Part shown: positions 44,287 to 52,173 of the stretch, in pieces | Layout of the letters: each line of letters starts with the position of its first letter | How positions within the stretch are numbered: position 1 is the stretch's first letter | NCBI RefSeq assembly: GCF_003403015.1 | Contig: NZ_QURL01000001.1 | Location: forward strand, 434,001-498,000 | DNA: 64,000 nt | Origin: Fulvimarina endophytica | GTDB lineage: Bacteria > Pseudomonadota > Alphaproteobacteria > Rhizobiales > Rhizobiaceae | Direction: 5' to 3' | Position numbers and translations under genes: made by a program | The notes under the pieces: generated by a model | What the model was told of the DNA's origin: nothing | The model's database searches: none | The model's input: the letters and a program-made list of their open reading frames with translations, nothing else

Positions 44287-45063
44287 ATGACCTATTGTGT
44301 CGGCCTGCTCGTGGATGCCGGTCTCGTATTCATGTCCGATACCAGGACGAATGCGGGCATCGACAATATTTCCACCGTCCTCAAGATGAAGACGTGGGAG
44401 GTGCCGGGAGAGCGCTTTCTCTGCCTGCTCTCGGCCGGAAACCTGGCGACCACCCAGTCGGCGGTGTCGCTGCTGGACGAGCGTATGGTCGCCCCGTCCG
44501 AACGCCAGCCCGCGATCCTGACCCAGCCGACGATGTTCCAGACGGCGAAACTGATCGGCGAGACATTGCGCGAGGTCATCACCGGGTCATCCGGCCCGCA
44601 ATGCTCGTCCCCGATGTTTTCCGGCTCGTTCATTTTCGGCGGCCAGATCAAGGGCATGCCGCCTCGCCTCTTCAACATCTATGCCGAGGGCAATTTCGTC
44701 GAAGCGGGTGAGGACAATCCGTTCTTTCAGATCGGTGAACACAAATACGGCCGACCGATCATCATCCGGACCTATGACCGCAGCATGTCCCTGGCGGACT
44801 GCGCGAAGCTGCTGATGGTCTCCTTCGACTCGACGCTCCGCTCGAACCTATCGGTCGGCCTGCCGCTCGACCTGCAGATCTACGAGCGCGACAGCCTGCG
44901 CGCCGGTCTGCGCACGCGCATCACAGGCGAGGACCCCTACTACAAGACCGTCTCGGAAGGCTGGTCGGATGCGCTGAAGAACGCGTTCGATGCGCTTCCG
45001 GCGTTCAATCCGGACGCCTGGCGCGAGCACGAGGAGATCGATGTCGGGACCCAGGCAGCCTGA
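44287..45063 (+). CDS. anbu: Proteasome-like peptidase Anbu (bacterial proteasome homologue)
   Basis: 258 residues. Removal of Met1 exposes the catalytic Thr in MTYCVGLLVDAGLVFMSDTR; the SDTRTNAG stretch supplies the proteasome-type Asp/Arg. ILTQPTMFQTAKL and GSFIFGGQIKG belong to the Anbu fold. The upstream frame to 44197 would bury the Thr and is rejected. Anbu assembles as an open helical or ring oligomer; its substrates are unknown. It follows the ATP-grasp and alpha-E genes; the usual transglutaminase-like gene is missing here. Confidence 0.92.
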   Translation: MTYCVGLLVDAGLVFMSDTRTNAGIDNISTVLKMKTWEVPGERFLCLLSAGNLATTQSAVSLLDERMVAPSERQPAILTQPTMFQTAKLIGETLREVITGSSGPQCSSPMFSGSFIFGGQIKGMPPRLFNIYAEGNFVEAGEDNPFFQIGEHKYGRPIIIRTYDRSMSLADCAKLLMVSFDSTLRSNLSVGLPLDLQIYERDSLRAGLRTRITGEDPYYKTVSEGWSDALKNAFDALPAFNPDAWREHEEIDVGTQAA

Positions 45064-45098
45064 CCCGACAGGCCTCGGACGTCATCTTCGGAGAAAAG

Positions 45099-45122
45099 CG
45101 CCCGCCGCGATGACGGCGGGTC
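45099..45122. terminator. Hairpin between convergent Anbu and PspA genes
   Basis: CCCGCCG (45101-45107) and CGGCGGG (45114-45120) around a six-base loop. On the minus strand it is followed by GCGCTTTTC, so it could stop the pspA transcript; on the plus strand no T-run follows. Confidence 0.4.
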
Positions 45123-45288
45123 GGGCATCGTATCGGGCGGGTGCCGCGAGCTCCGTCGAACGTGGAACGCCCAACTTCGCGCAATCAAGGCAGCGGCCCG
45201 GGATGCCGATGCATCGGGCCGCCGCGACGTTCGAGCGCCATAGGGGCTCATACCGATGGCCGCCGGTCGAAACCGGAGGCCGCCGGTA

Positions 45289-46032
45289 TCAGTTGGACTT
45301 GCGCTCGATCCCCAGCGGATCGCGGGACTGTTCGAGCGCCGGGGTCGAGTCGCCGCGGATCTGAGCGAGCACGTCGTCGGCCGAGGAGGAACTGCGCCCT
45401 CCGATGCCGGCCTCGGCGAGCTGCCTGTCTAGATCCGAGCCCGATTCCAGGGCAGCAAGCTCGGCCCCCGCTTCGATCCGCCCGCGCGTCTCGTCCTGCC
45501 TGCGCCGGATCCGCTCGAGCGAATCCATCGCATTGCCGAGTTTGGAATTCACGCCCGACTGGGAGTGGGCGATGGCCGACTGCGCCTTGATCAGCGATTC
45601 GTTCGCCTTTACGTTCTCGACTTCACGGCGCATCTGCTGCAGCCGATGCTCGGTCTCCTGGATCGCGCGGGTCATCTGGGTCTGGCTCGCCTGCATGCGC
45701 TCCAGTTCCCCCTGATCGCGATGGACCTCCTGCCGTGTGGTCGCGATACGATCGGCCAGTCCACGTGCGAGATCCTCGCGGCCTGCCTGAAGAGCCGCCC
45801 GTGCGCTCTCGGTATCGCGCGCTTCCTTCTGGCGTGCGTCCTCGATCTGGCGCGCCATCCGCTTGTTGGAGGCCATGATGCCCGCAAGGTCCGAGCGCGC
45901 CTTGCGCAGGGATGCCTCGGCGTCGCGGATCTCCTGATCGAGGATGCGCAGTGCCTGCTTGTCCGCAACTGATTCCGCCGCTTCGTTGGCGCCGCCGCGC
46001 ATGGCGGTGAACAGTTTACCCCAGACGCTCAT
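45289..46032 (-). CDS. PspA/IM30 family protein (YjfJ-like)
   Basis: 247 residues, almost wholly coiled coil (~20-215), opening with the amphipathic membrane-binding helix MSVWGKLFTAMRGGANEAAE. It belongs to the PspA/IM30/Vipp1 group, peripheral proteins that form rods or rings on stressed inner membranes. No PspF, PspB or PspC partner is near. Its start overlaps the stop of the DUF2170 gene as ATGA. With that gene it corresponds to the YjfJ-YjfI pair of E. coli. Confidence 0.9.
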   Translation of the reverse strand: MSVWGKLFTAMRGGANEAAESVADKQALRILDQEIRDAEASLRKARSDLAGIMASNKRMARQIEDARQKEARDTESARAALQAGREDLARGLADRIATTRQEVHRDQGELERMQASQTQMTRAIQETEHRLQQMRREVENVKANESLIKAQSAIAHSQSGVNSKLGNAMDSLERIRRRQDETRGRIEAGAELAALESGSDLDRQLAEAGIGGRSSSSADDVLAQIRGDSTPALEQSRDPLGIERKSN

Positions 46033-46469
46033 TGTCCGAACTCCCCGTTTCTCCAGTCATGGATCATGTCGGCTGCGTCCACGGCGTTCTCGGCGAGGAC
46101 GGCGATCTCTTCGAGCATCGCATGCTCGCTGGACAAAGCCGAGAGCGCGCCGAACAGCTCGTACCACTCCTCGCCATCGATCGTGACGATCCCGAAGGTC
46201 GAGAGCGGGACGAGCTTGTGCGTCGAGAGAATCATCCGATCGAATTCAGCCCGCCGGGGCACTTCGGACGCCTTGACGAGGATCACACTCGCAAGAACCT
46301 GGTCGCCGCTGGCGGTGATGAGGACGTCGAGATCGCCCTTCTCCCTCAGTGTGACGCGAAGAACGTCGGTTTCCTCGACGACGGAGACGTCCACATCGCC
46401 GAGCTCGTCCGGATCGGACGCGAAAAGCTCCGTGAGGCTTGCGAGATTCCAGGGTTCCAAGTGTTCCAT
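46029..46469 (-). CDS. DUF2170 family protein (YjfI-like)
   Basis: 146 residues, acidic. VLASVILVKASEVPRRAEFD and HKLVPLSTFGIVTIDGEEWY match DUF2170, the YjfI family. Cytosolic, no signal. A good AGGAAAGG site precedes the ATG. It is co-translated with the PspA-like gene and divergent from the DUF2491 gene, with a ~260-base control region between. Function unknown; context suggests membrane stress. Confidence 0.88.
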   Translation of the reverse strand: MEHLEPWNLASLTELFASDPDELGDVDVSVVEETDVLRVTLREKGDLDVLITASGDQVLASVILVKASEVPRRAEFDRMILSTHKLVPLSTFGIVTIDGEEWYELFGALSALSSEHAMLEEIAVLAENAVDAADMIHDWRNGEFGQ

Positions 46470-46731
46470 AGCCTTTCCTGATGGCGGTTCCGGCGAATTT
46501 TTACATCACTCGAAAAGCCATGTTCAATCGTGCCACTTTAAGGCGGCGATCAAGGCTGCGTCATGACGAGTACGGACGGTTCTCGTGACCGTTCGGTATC
46601 GGCATCATCGGGCGGGCCGGCGCAACGGGGCTCGCGGCCATGTCGCCTCTGCCCCTGCGATCCTCTATATCTCCGGTCACCGGCAGCATATGCGCCGGGT
46701 TCGTTTGCAACGCTGTGGAGGGAAGCCCTCG

Positions 46732-47394
46732 ATGATCTTCTCGTTGTTCGGAAGAAAGGGCGAAGAACCCGCACTGCCGAAGGAACTCGGGCCCCTCGGC
46801 ATTCCCATCGGTGGGGCCCTTGAACTGGACCTTCTTTCGCTGGAGGCCGATACGGTCGGAGGCACGCCGGGGATGCGCCTGCCGGAAGGCGGAACGTTCA
46901 TCTGCGCCGCCTTCGGCGAAGCACGCCTCGACGCAGACACCATGCTGTCGCGCTATTACGACGAAGAGGACCGGATGCTTCAGGTCCTCTCGCGCAGCGG
47001 CCGCTTCGGCGATGCCATCGACGATCTCAGCATCTACCATCCCTGGGACAGCGTCGTGCCGGCCGGAAGCGGTGAATGGGAAAGATGGACGGGACGCGAC
47101 GGGCTCGTCGGCCAGTCTCGATACGATGCGGACGGAATTCTCTTCGAACGCTATTGGGGGGAAGGCGAGGAGCGGGCCGAGCTCGTCGAATTCGTCGAGG
47201 ATGTCGACGACGGCCGCGACAAGCGCGCCATCCATCAGACCTGCATGCTCTATTTCCGTCCTCTCGGTCGCACCCGGGAGATGCTGCTGATCAATGTGGA
47301 ACGGGACCTTTCGGCGGGATCGTCCCGGCAGGGCGGCTCGATCGAATTTCTCTTGGGTTATGGCCTCGGCGCCGCCGATGTGAGACGTGTCTAG
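46732..47394 (+). CDS. DUF2491 family protein (YjfK-like)
   Basis: 220 residues from the ATG at 46732 (GGAGGG upstream). LGPLGIPIGGALELDLLSLE, the middle segment DEEDRMLQVL and LSIYHPWDSVVPAG fit DUF2491. Predicted mixed alpha/beta, soluble. It is the first gene of the rightward YjfK-L-M-C-like run. Biochemical function is unknown. Confidence 0.88.
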   Translation: MIFSLFGRKGEEPALPKELGPLGIPIGGALELDLLSLEADTVGGTPGMRLPEGGTFICAAFGEARLDADTMLSRYYDEEDRMLQVLSRSGRFGDAIDDLSIYHPWDSVVPAGSGEWERWTGRDGLVGQSRYDADGILFERYWGEGEERAELVEFVEDVDDGRDKRAIHQTCMLYFRPLGRTREMLLINVERDLSAGSSRQGGSIEFLLGYGLGAADVRRV

Positions 47395-47524
47395 TATGAG
47401 ATTCAGACGCGGAAAGCCGTCCGTCGTGCCGCGTTCGTGATGACGGCCGTCTCGCGGCTGCTGTAGACACGACACTTGAGACGAAGCGCACGATCGCGTT
47501 GTCCAACGAAGTGCAGGAGAAACG

Positions 47525-47926
47525 ATGTTCGGTTACGTAATGGGTCTGCCGGCCTTTCTGGCCTATTTCATCCTCGGGCTCGTGCTCTACGGGCTCTTTG
47601 CGGCGATCTACACGGCCCTGACGCCTCATAAGGAAATCCAGCTGATCCGCGACGGTAACATGGCCGCGATCGTCGCCTATCTCGGCGCGATCATCGGTTT
47701 CGGTGTCGTCCTGTCCTCGGCGGCGCAGAATTCCGTCTCGATCGTCGACTTCATCATCTGGGCTTTGATCGGGGTTCTGGTTCAGATCCTCGCCTTCTTC
47801 ATCGCATCGGCGACGATGACCCGGCTTCACGAACGCATCACCAAGGGTGAAATCGCCGCAGGGGTGTGGAGCGCCGGTAATTCCATCGCAATCGGTCTGC
47901 TCAATGCGGCCTGCATGACTTACTGA
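47525..47926 (+). CDS. DUF350 membrane protein (YjfL-like)
   Basis: 133 residues with four predicted membrane helices: FLAYFILGLVLYGLFAAIYT, AAIVAYLGAIIGFGVVLSSA, IVDFIIWALIGVLVQILAFF and a C-terminal segment ending AIGLLNAACMTY. This is DUF350 in its compact form. These inner-membrane proteins accompany glutathionylspermidine-synthase-like ligases. GGAGAA precedes the ATG. Confidence 0.93.
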   Translation: MFGYVMGLPAFLAYFILGLVLYGLFAAIYTALTPHKEIQLIRDGNMAAIVAYLGAIIGFGVVLSSAAQNSVSIVDFIIWALIGVLVQILAFFIASATMTRLHERITKGEIAAGVWSAGNSIAIGLLNAACMTY

Positions 47927-47936
47927 GGAGGCCAAG

Positions 47937-48509
47937 ATGGCAAGACGCAAACGCGCCGCACGCCCCCCTCGCCTCGCCCTCGGCACGATCGCAGCCACCG
48001 GGTTGATCCTCTCCGGCTGCGGAGACGAGCCGGCGACGGACGCGGTCTACAACACGCCGAGCGAGTGCGCGGCCTCAGGGGTGGATCTCCAGATCTGTGA
48101 GGCGGAATATCAGCAGGCGCTCCAGCAGCATCTCCAGAATGCGCCGCGTTTCGACGGGCAGGCCGCCTGCGAGGCGGAGTATGGCGAAGGGCGCTGTCTC
48201 TCGTCCGGAAACCTGCCCGGTGAACAGCAGACGGACGGCGGGACCGGATCCTTCTTCCTGCCGTTCATGACAGGCTATCTCGTGTCCTCGGCCATCGGCA
48301 ACCTCTCGAGCTATGCCGCCTATCGCAATTACCGCTCGAGCCCGTCCTACAACTACTCCGCTCCGATCTATCAGAACCGCGCCGGTCAGACGGTGACCAG
48401 CGCCACTCAGGGCGGCCAGAGAGTGTCGCGGCCCGTGAACGTGAACACACGCACCGTCGCGCGTTCGGGCTTCGGAGGGCGGTCGTCCGGCGGCTTCTTC
48501 GGCGGCTGA
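47937..48509 (+). CDS. DUF1190 lipoprotein (YgiB/YjfM-like)
   Basis: 190 residues. Basic N-terminus, hydrophobic ALGTIAATGLILSGC with lipobox LSGC, then four further Cys residues (SECAASG, QICEAE, AACEAE, GRCLS). The C-terminus is Ser/Gly/Tyr-rich and ends FGGRSSGGFFGG. This fits DUF1190. GAGGAGG precedes the ATG; the gene follows DUF350 by ten bases and precedes the ligase-like gene by four, as in E. coli ygiB-ygiC and yjfM-yjfC. Confidence 0.92.
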   Translation: MARRKRAARPPRLALGTIAATGLILSGCGDEPATDAVYNTPSECAASGVDLQICEAEYQQALQQHLQNAPRFDGQAACEAEYGEGRCLSSGNLPGEQQTDGGTGSFFLPFMTGYLVSSAIGNLSSYAAYRNYRSSPSYNYSAPIYQNRAGQTVTSATQGGQRVSRPVNVNTRTVARSGFGGRSSGGFFGG

Positions 48510-48513
48510 ACCG

Positions 48514-49671
48514 GTGAAGCGGATCACGCTCGAGGAGCGTCCAGACTGGCGCGATAAAGCTGCGGCCGTCGGCTTCGGCTTTCACGAGATGTATGGCGAG
48601 CCCTACTGGCTTGACGATGCCGCCTATCTCTTCACCATGGCCGAAATCGAGGAAGCGATCGAGGACCCCAGCGCGGAACTGCACCGGATGTGCATGGATG
48701 TGGCGGCGGACGTCGTGCGCGACCCGGCCCTGATGACGAAGCTCGCAATACCTGAGGCGATGCAGCCCTTGGTCGTTCAGTCCTTCGAACGGCTGGATCG
48801 CCATCTCTACGGCCGGTTCGATCTCGCCTATGACGGGACGGGCCCGGCCAAGCTTCTCGAATACAACGCGGATACGCCCACTTCGCTCTTCGAATCGGCC
48901 TACTTCCAGTACAACTGGCTGACCGACAATATTGAGCGCGGCGCTCTTCCCGAGGACAGCGATCAGTTCAACGCGATCCAGGAAACCCTGGTCGAGGCTT
49001 TCCGGGCATTCTCGAACGAGCCGATCTTCCACTTCGCCGCCTTTACGGAGAACGACGAGGACCGCGGCACGGCAGCCTACCTGATGGACTGCGCCGTCCA
49101 GGCAGGCCACAGGACCGAACTTCTGGATATTCGCGAGATTGGCGTCGATGCAGAGGAGCGGTTCACGGATCTCCAGGACCGCACGATCGAGCTCTGCTTC
49201 AAGCTCTATCCGTGGGAACACATGCTGCTCGAACCCTTCGCCGAGCATCTCATGAGGTCTCGTACGCAATTCGTCGAGCCCCCATGGAAGGCGATTCTTT
49301 CGAACAAGGGCATCCTGCCGCTTCTCTGGGAGCGGTACCCCGGCCACCCCAATCTTCTGCCGGCCTATTTCGCCGAGGACCCGCGCGCCGATAAGCTCCA
49401 AAACGCGGTCCGCAAACCGCTGCACTCTCGCGAGGGTGAGAACGTGACGGTCATCGAAGGCGGGATGGAGACCGAGGCCTCGGACGGCGAATACGGCGAA
49501 AGCGGCTTCATCGTGCAGGAACTGGCTCGCCTGTTCGAGGACAACGGCAACCATGCCGTTCTCGGAACATGGATCGTCGGCGACACCGCCTGCGGCCTCG
49601 GAATGCGCGAGGATCGAAGCCGGATCACGCGCAATCTCTCCCGCTTCGTTCCCCATGTCATCGTCGGCTGA
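48514..49671 (+). CDS. Glutathionylspermidine synthase-like ATP-grasp (YgiC/YjfC family)
   Basis: 385 residues. The start is GTG at 48514, giving full family length. ATP-grasp blocks: KLLEYNADTPTSLFESAYFQ, CFKLYPWEHM, EPPWKAILSNKGILPLLWER. It resembles the synthetase half of GspS but lacks the amidase domain, so it probably links a peptide to an amine or protein. The true substrates of YgiC and YjfC are not established. It is the last gene of the DUF2491-DUF350-DUF1190 run. Confidence 0.92.
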   Translation: MKRITLEERPDWRDKAAAVGFGFHEMYGEPYWLDDAAYLFTMAEIEEAIEDPSAELHRMCMDVAADVVRDPALMTKLAIPEAMQPLVVQSFERLDRHLYGRFDLAYDGTGPAKLLEYNADTPTSLFESAYFQYNWLTDNIERGALPEDSDQFNAIQETLVEAFRAFSNEPIFHFAAFTENDEDRGTAAYLMDCAVQAGHRTELLDIREIGVDAEERFTDLQDRTIELCFKLYPWEHMLLEPFAEHLMRSRTQFVEPPWKAILSNKGILPLLWERYPGHPNLLPAYFAEDPRADKLQNAVRKPLHSREGENVTVIEGGMETEASDGEYGESGFIVQELARLFEDNGNHAVLGTWIVGDTACGLGMREDRSRITRNLSRFVPHVIVG

Positions 49672-49700
49672 CGCCGGGATTGGTTCGTACAACTGAAATA

Positions 49701-49734
49701 GCCGGCGTTCCCTGCATGGGAGCGCCGGCCTTTC
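49701..49734. terminator. Terminator-type hairpin between convergent genes
   Basis: GCCGGCG-tt-CCC (49701-49712) pairs with GGG-ag-CGCCGGC (49718-49729) around TGCAT, followed by a short T-run on the plus strand. It separates the ligase-like gene from the convergent aminotransferase gene. Confidence 0.7.
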
Positions 49735-49762
49735 GATCAGGTTCGGGCTACGCGCCCCTTCG

Positions 49763-50989
49763 TTACTGCAGGTGGCGCTTCAGCTCGGCGACGGCCGCAT
49801 CCACATCCGTCTTGCAGTCGTGCCGGTTGAGCATGTCGCCGAAGCGCCGCGTGATCTCGGTCAGTTCCTCTTCCTTCAGAAGGTTGAGGATGCCGACGCG
49901 AATCTGGGTCGGCTCCGAGAGCGTCGGCCAGATGCAGAAGTTCTCGGCACGACACTTGGCGACGAAATCCTTCTCCTGTCCGTGCAGCTGCTCGGGCAGA
50001 TCGAGGACGAGAAGACTGGTCATGTTGGAGGTCACCGTGCAGCCCATTTTCGTCAGCGCGGCGTTGAGCGCCTTTTCCGCCGTGCGATAGCGCTCCGCAC
50101 GCTGCAGCATCCCCTCCTCGAGAACCATCCGCAAAGCTTCGTGGAAGCTCGCGACCGCATAGGGCGAATGGGTGCGGTGATAGCTGCCCTTCTCGACGTC
50201 CTGACCCTCGATGATCGACCAGTGGCGCGCTTCGAGAATGGGATGATGAGCAAAGGACCGCCCGCCGACCTTCTTCAATTCCTCGATATAGGTGTCCGAG
50301 AAGGTGACCGGCGAATAGGTGAGAGGCAGCGCCATGACACCCTTCTGGGGACAGGAGGCCCAGCCATGGATGCCGGGATAATCGTCCGCGCGGAACTCGG
50401 CGATGCCGAGGGAGGAGACCGCGTCGACGAGACCCAGGACGCCATGCTTCTCGCAGGCATCGCTGAACCCGCGAATGTCGTTGACCCGGCCGGAGCCCGT
50501 CTCCCAATGGGCCATGGCGGCCCATTTGGGCTTGTGCTCGCCGAGCGCCTTCTCGACAATCTCGCCGCTGACGGACTGGCCGTGCGGCACCTTGACCGTG
50601 ATCACGGATGCCGCTTTCGGGTCGAGGGAGTTCGCCTGCAGCTCTTCCTCGGTCGCGCCCTTCATGCGCACGGACAGCTCGTCGATACCCGAGAAGGTCC
50701 CGTTGACGAAGAGGACGATCTTCTCGCCCGGATGGACGACGCTGAACATCATGTCGAGGCCCGACCAGCCGGTGCCGGCGACGCCGAAGGTGTGGACGTT
50801 GTTCGTGCCCCAGATCTCGCGGAGCATCTTCTTCGCCTCGATCATGCCCCGGATGACGTCCGGATTCATGTGATCGGCGACGCCCTGATTGTAATAGGCA
50901 TCGAGAACACGCTGGGAGGTGTTACCGGGGCCGGGACCGGCCGCGATCGTGTTGGGGATCTTCAGTTCCGGAAAAACGGGTGCGTTCAT
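49763..50989 (-). CDS. Class V pyridoxal-phosphate aminotransferase
   Basis: 408 residues. Fold-type I enzyme of the alanine-glyoxylate/serine-pyruvate/aminoethylphosphonate transaminase group. N-terminal AAGPGPGNTSQRVLDAYY, VDAVSSLG with the cofactor-binding Asp, and the Schiff-base Lys in SCPQKGVMALP. Substrate is uncertain: glyoxylate or aminoethylphosphonate are candidates. The HAD phosphatase gene ~190 bases upstream might be a functional partner but does not look like PhnX. ATG at 50989. Confidence 0.88.
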   Translation of the reverse strand: MNAPVFPELKIPNTIAAGPGPGNTSQRVLDAYYNQGVADHMNPDVIRGMIEAKKMLREIWGTNNVHTFGVAGTGWSGLDMMFSVVHPGEKIVLFVNGTFSGIDELSVRMKGATEEELQANSLDPKAASVITVKVPHGQSVSGEIVEKALGEHKPKWAAMAHWETGSGRVNDIRGFSDACEKHGVLGLVDAVSSLGIAEFRADDYPGIHGWASCPQKGVMALPLTYSPVTFSDTYIEELKKVGGRSFAHHPILEARHWSIIEGQDVEKGSYHRTHSPYAVASFHEALRMVLEEGMLQRAERYRTAEKALNAALTKMGCTVTSNMTSLLVLDLPEQLHGQEKDFVAKCRAENFCIWPTLSEPTQIRVGILNLLKEEELTEITRRFGDMLNRHDCKTDVDAAVAELKRHLQ

Positions 50990-51177
50990 GACTAGGCTCC
51001 TCCCTGCGGTTCGACCGGGTGGGGGCGAGGTCGTCTCCCCCTCGCCGGCCGCCGTTCGGTCCGACCGATCGCATCGATCTCTCCCGAAGATATAAGGCCG
51101 GCCATGCCGATCGGCTCACACCCGAACGAAGACAAAAAATCTACCCGCGATGGCAGGGTCCGCCGGCAAGCGGTGGA

Positions 51178-52032
51178 TCAGCCCTGCCCTTTCTGGCCGA
51201 GGCGCGAGAGCGCGATGCGCGACGCGATGGATTGAACCGCATAGGTGAGGGACTGCATCATCTCGCCTCCTTCGGCATAGCTGGCCGGGGCGAGATTGGT
51301 GGGCCGCTGGCGCCCGTGCATCTTTTCCGCCGCAGCGAAGCCACCGTTCTGACGAACGGCGATCGCGATGCCGCCATTGGCTTCCACATACTGGAATGCC
51401 TCGAGGTCGGAGGCCCCGTCTCCGACGAAGATCATCTGGTTGGGGGGGACGGCCTTGTCCTCGTCGGCGACGGCCTTCGTCGTCGATTCGGGCGCGTTCG
51501 CGCCGAGAATGCTGAAGCCCTTGGACAGCGCCTCCATGTAGCGAGCCTTTTCCGGATGGGTCAGCGCACGCTTGATGAAGACGGCATCGCCCTTCTCGTC
51601 GAAATGGAGAGACGAGCCCCAGATCCGGTCGAAGCAGGACCGGATCTTCGAATGTTCGATGAGGTCCACATAGCCGCAGGAGATGACGGTGAAGTCAACG
51701 TTCACCCCGGGGGCGACGGCATGGGCCGCCTCACGGATGCGTTCGGGCATCTCGCAGACCTCGTCGTAAAGTTTCATCTCCTCGGCAGCTTCACGCAGCA
51801 CGTCGCGGCTCAATGGTCGCCCGCGCGCCCGGCCTGCGGTGATCAGAGCGTAGGCTCGCGCATTGATCGAGTCCCAGGTCGCATCGTCGAGGGGCGCCCT
51901 GAACTCTTCTTGCCACTCCTCCATGTCGAGGCCCATGACGCGGACAAGAACCCCGATCGAGGACTCGCCCAGCGTTTCGTCGAAATCGAAGGCGAGCGCA
52001 ATGCGATCGTGAAGCGGCCTGGTAACCTGCAT
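51178..52032 (-). CDS. HAD family phosphatase (SerB-like)
   Basis: 284 residues from the ATG at 52032 (MQVTRPLHDRI). Motif I AFDFDETLG holds the nucleophile Asp; TVISCGYVD is motif II; FVGDGASDLEAF is motif IV. A helical cap lies between motif I and II. Resembles small-molecule HAD phosphatases; substrate unknown. A striking hairpin lies 11 bases upstream of this start. Longer starts at 52053 or 52152 are possible but would place the hairpin in the coding part. Confidence 0.85.
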   Translation of the reverse strand: MQVTRPLHDRIALAFDFDETLGESSIGVLVRVMGLDMEEWQEEFRAPLDDATWDSINARAYALITAGRARGRPLSRDVLREAAEEMKLYDEVCEMPERIREAAHAVAPGVNVDFTVISCGYVDLIEHSKIRSCFDRIWGSSLHFDEKGDAVFIKRALTHPEKARYMEALSKGFSILGANAPESTTKAVADEDKAVPPNQMIFVGDGASDLEAFQYVEANGGIAIAVRQNGGFAAAEKMHGRQRPTNLAPASYAEGGEMMQSLTYAVQSIASRIALSRLGQKGQG

Positions 52033-52042
52033 GGTCGGGGGG

Positions 52043-52076
52043 TCTTTCTGCATCTGCGGTTTCGCATGCAGAAAGA
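52043..52076 (-). promoter_or_regulatory. Perfect hairpin in the 5' leader of the HAD gene
   Basis: TCTTTCTGCAT (52043-52053) and ATGCAGAAAGA (52066-52076) are perfect 11-base arms; the 12-base middle adds a GCG/CGC pair. The element ends 11 bases before the ATG and lacks a T-tract. It may control translation or mark mRNA processing between mrp and the HAD gene. Confidence 0.5.
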
Positions 52077-52173
52077 GGGCCGGCGCCGGGTGCGACAAGT
52101 GCGGCAACTGCGCCGCATGGCCTTTGGTGAGGGCGAGCCCGCTCTTCTGCACGCCCCCCGTTCGATAGCCGAT

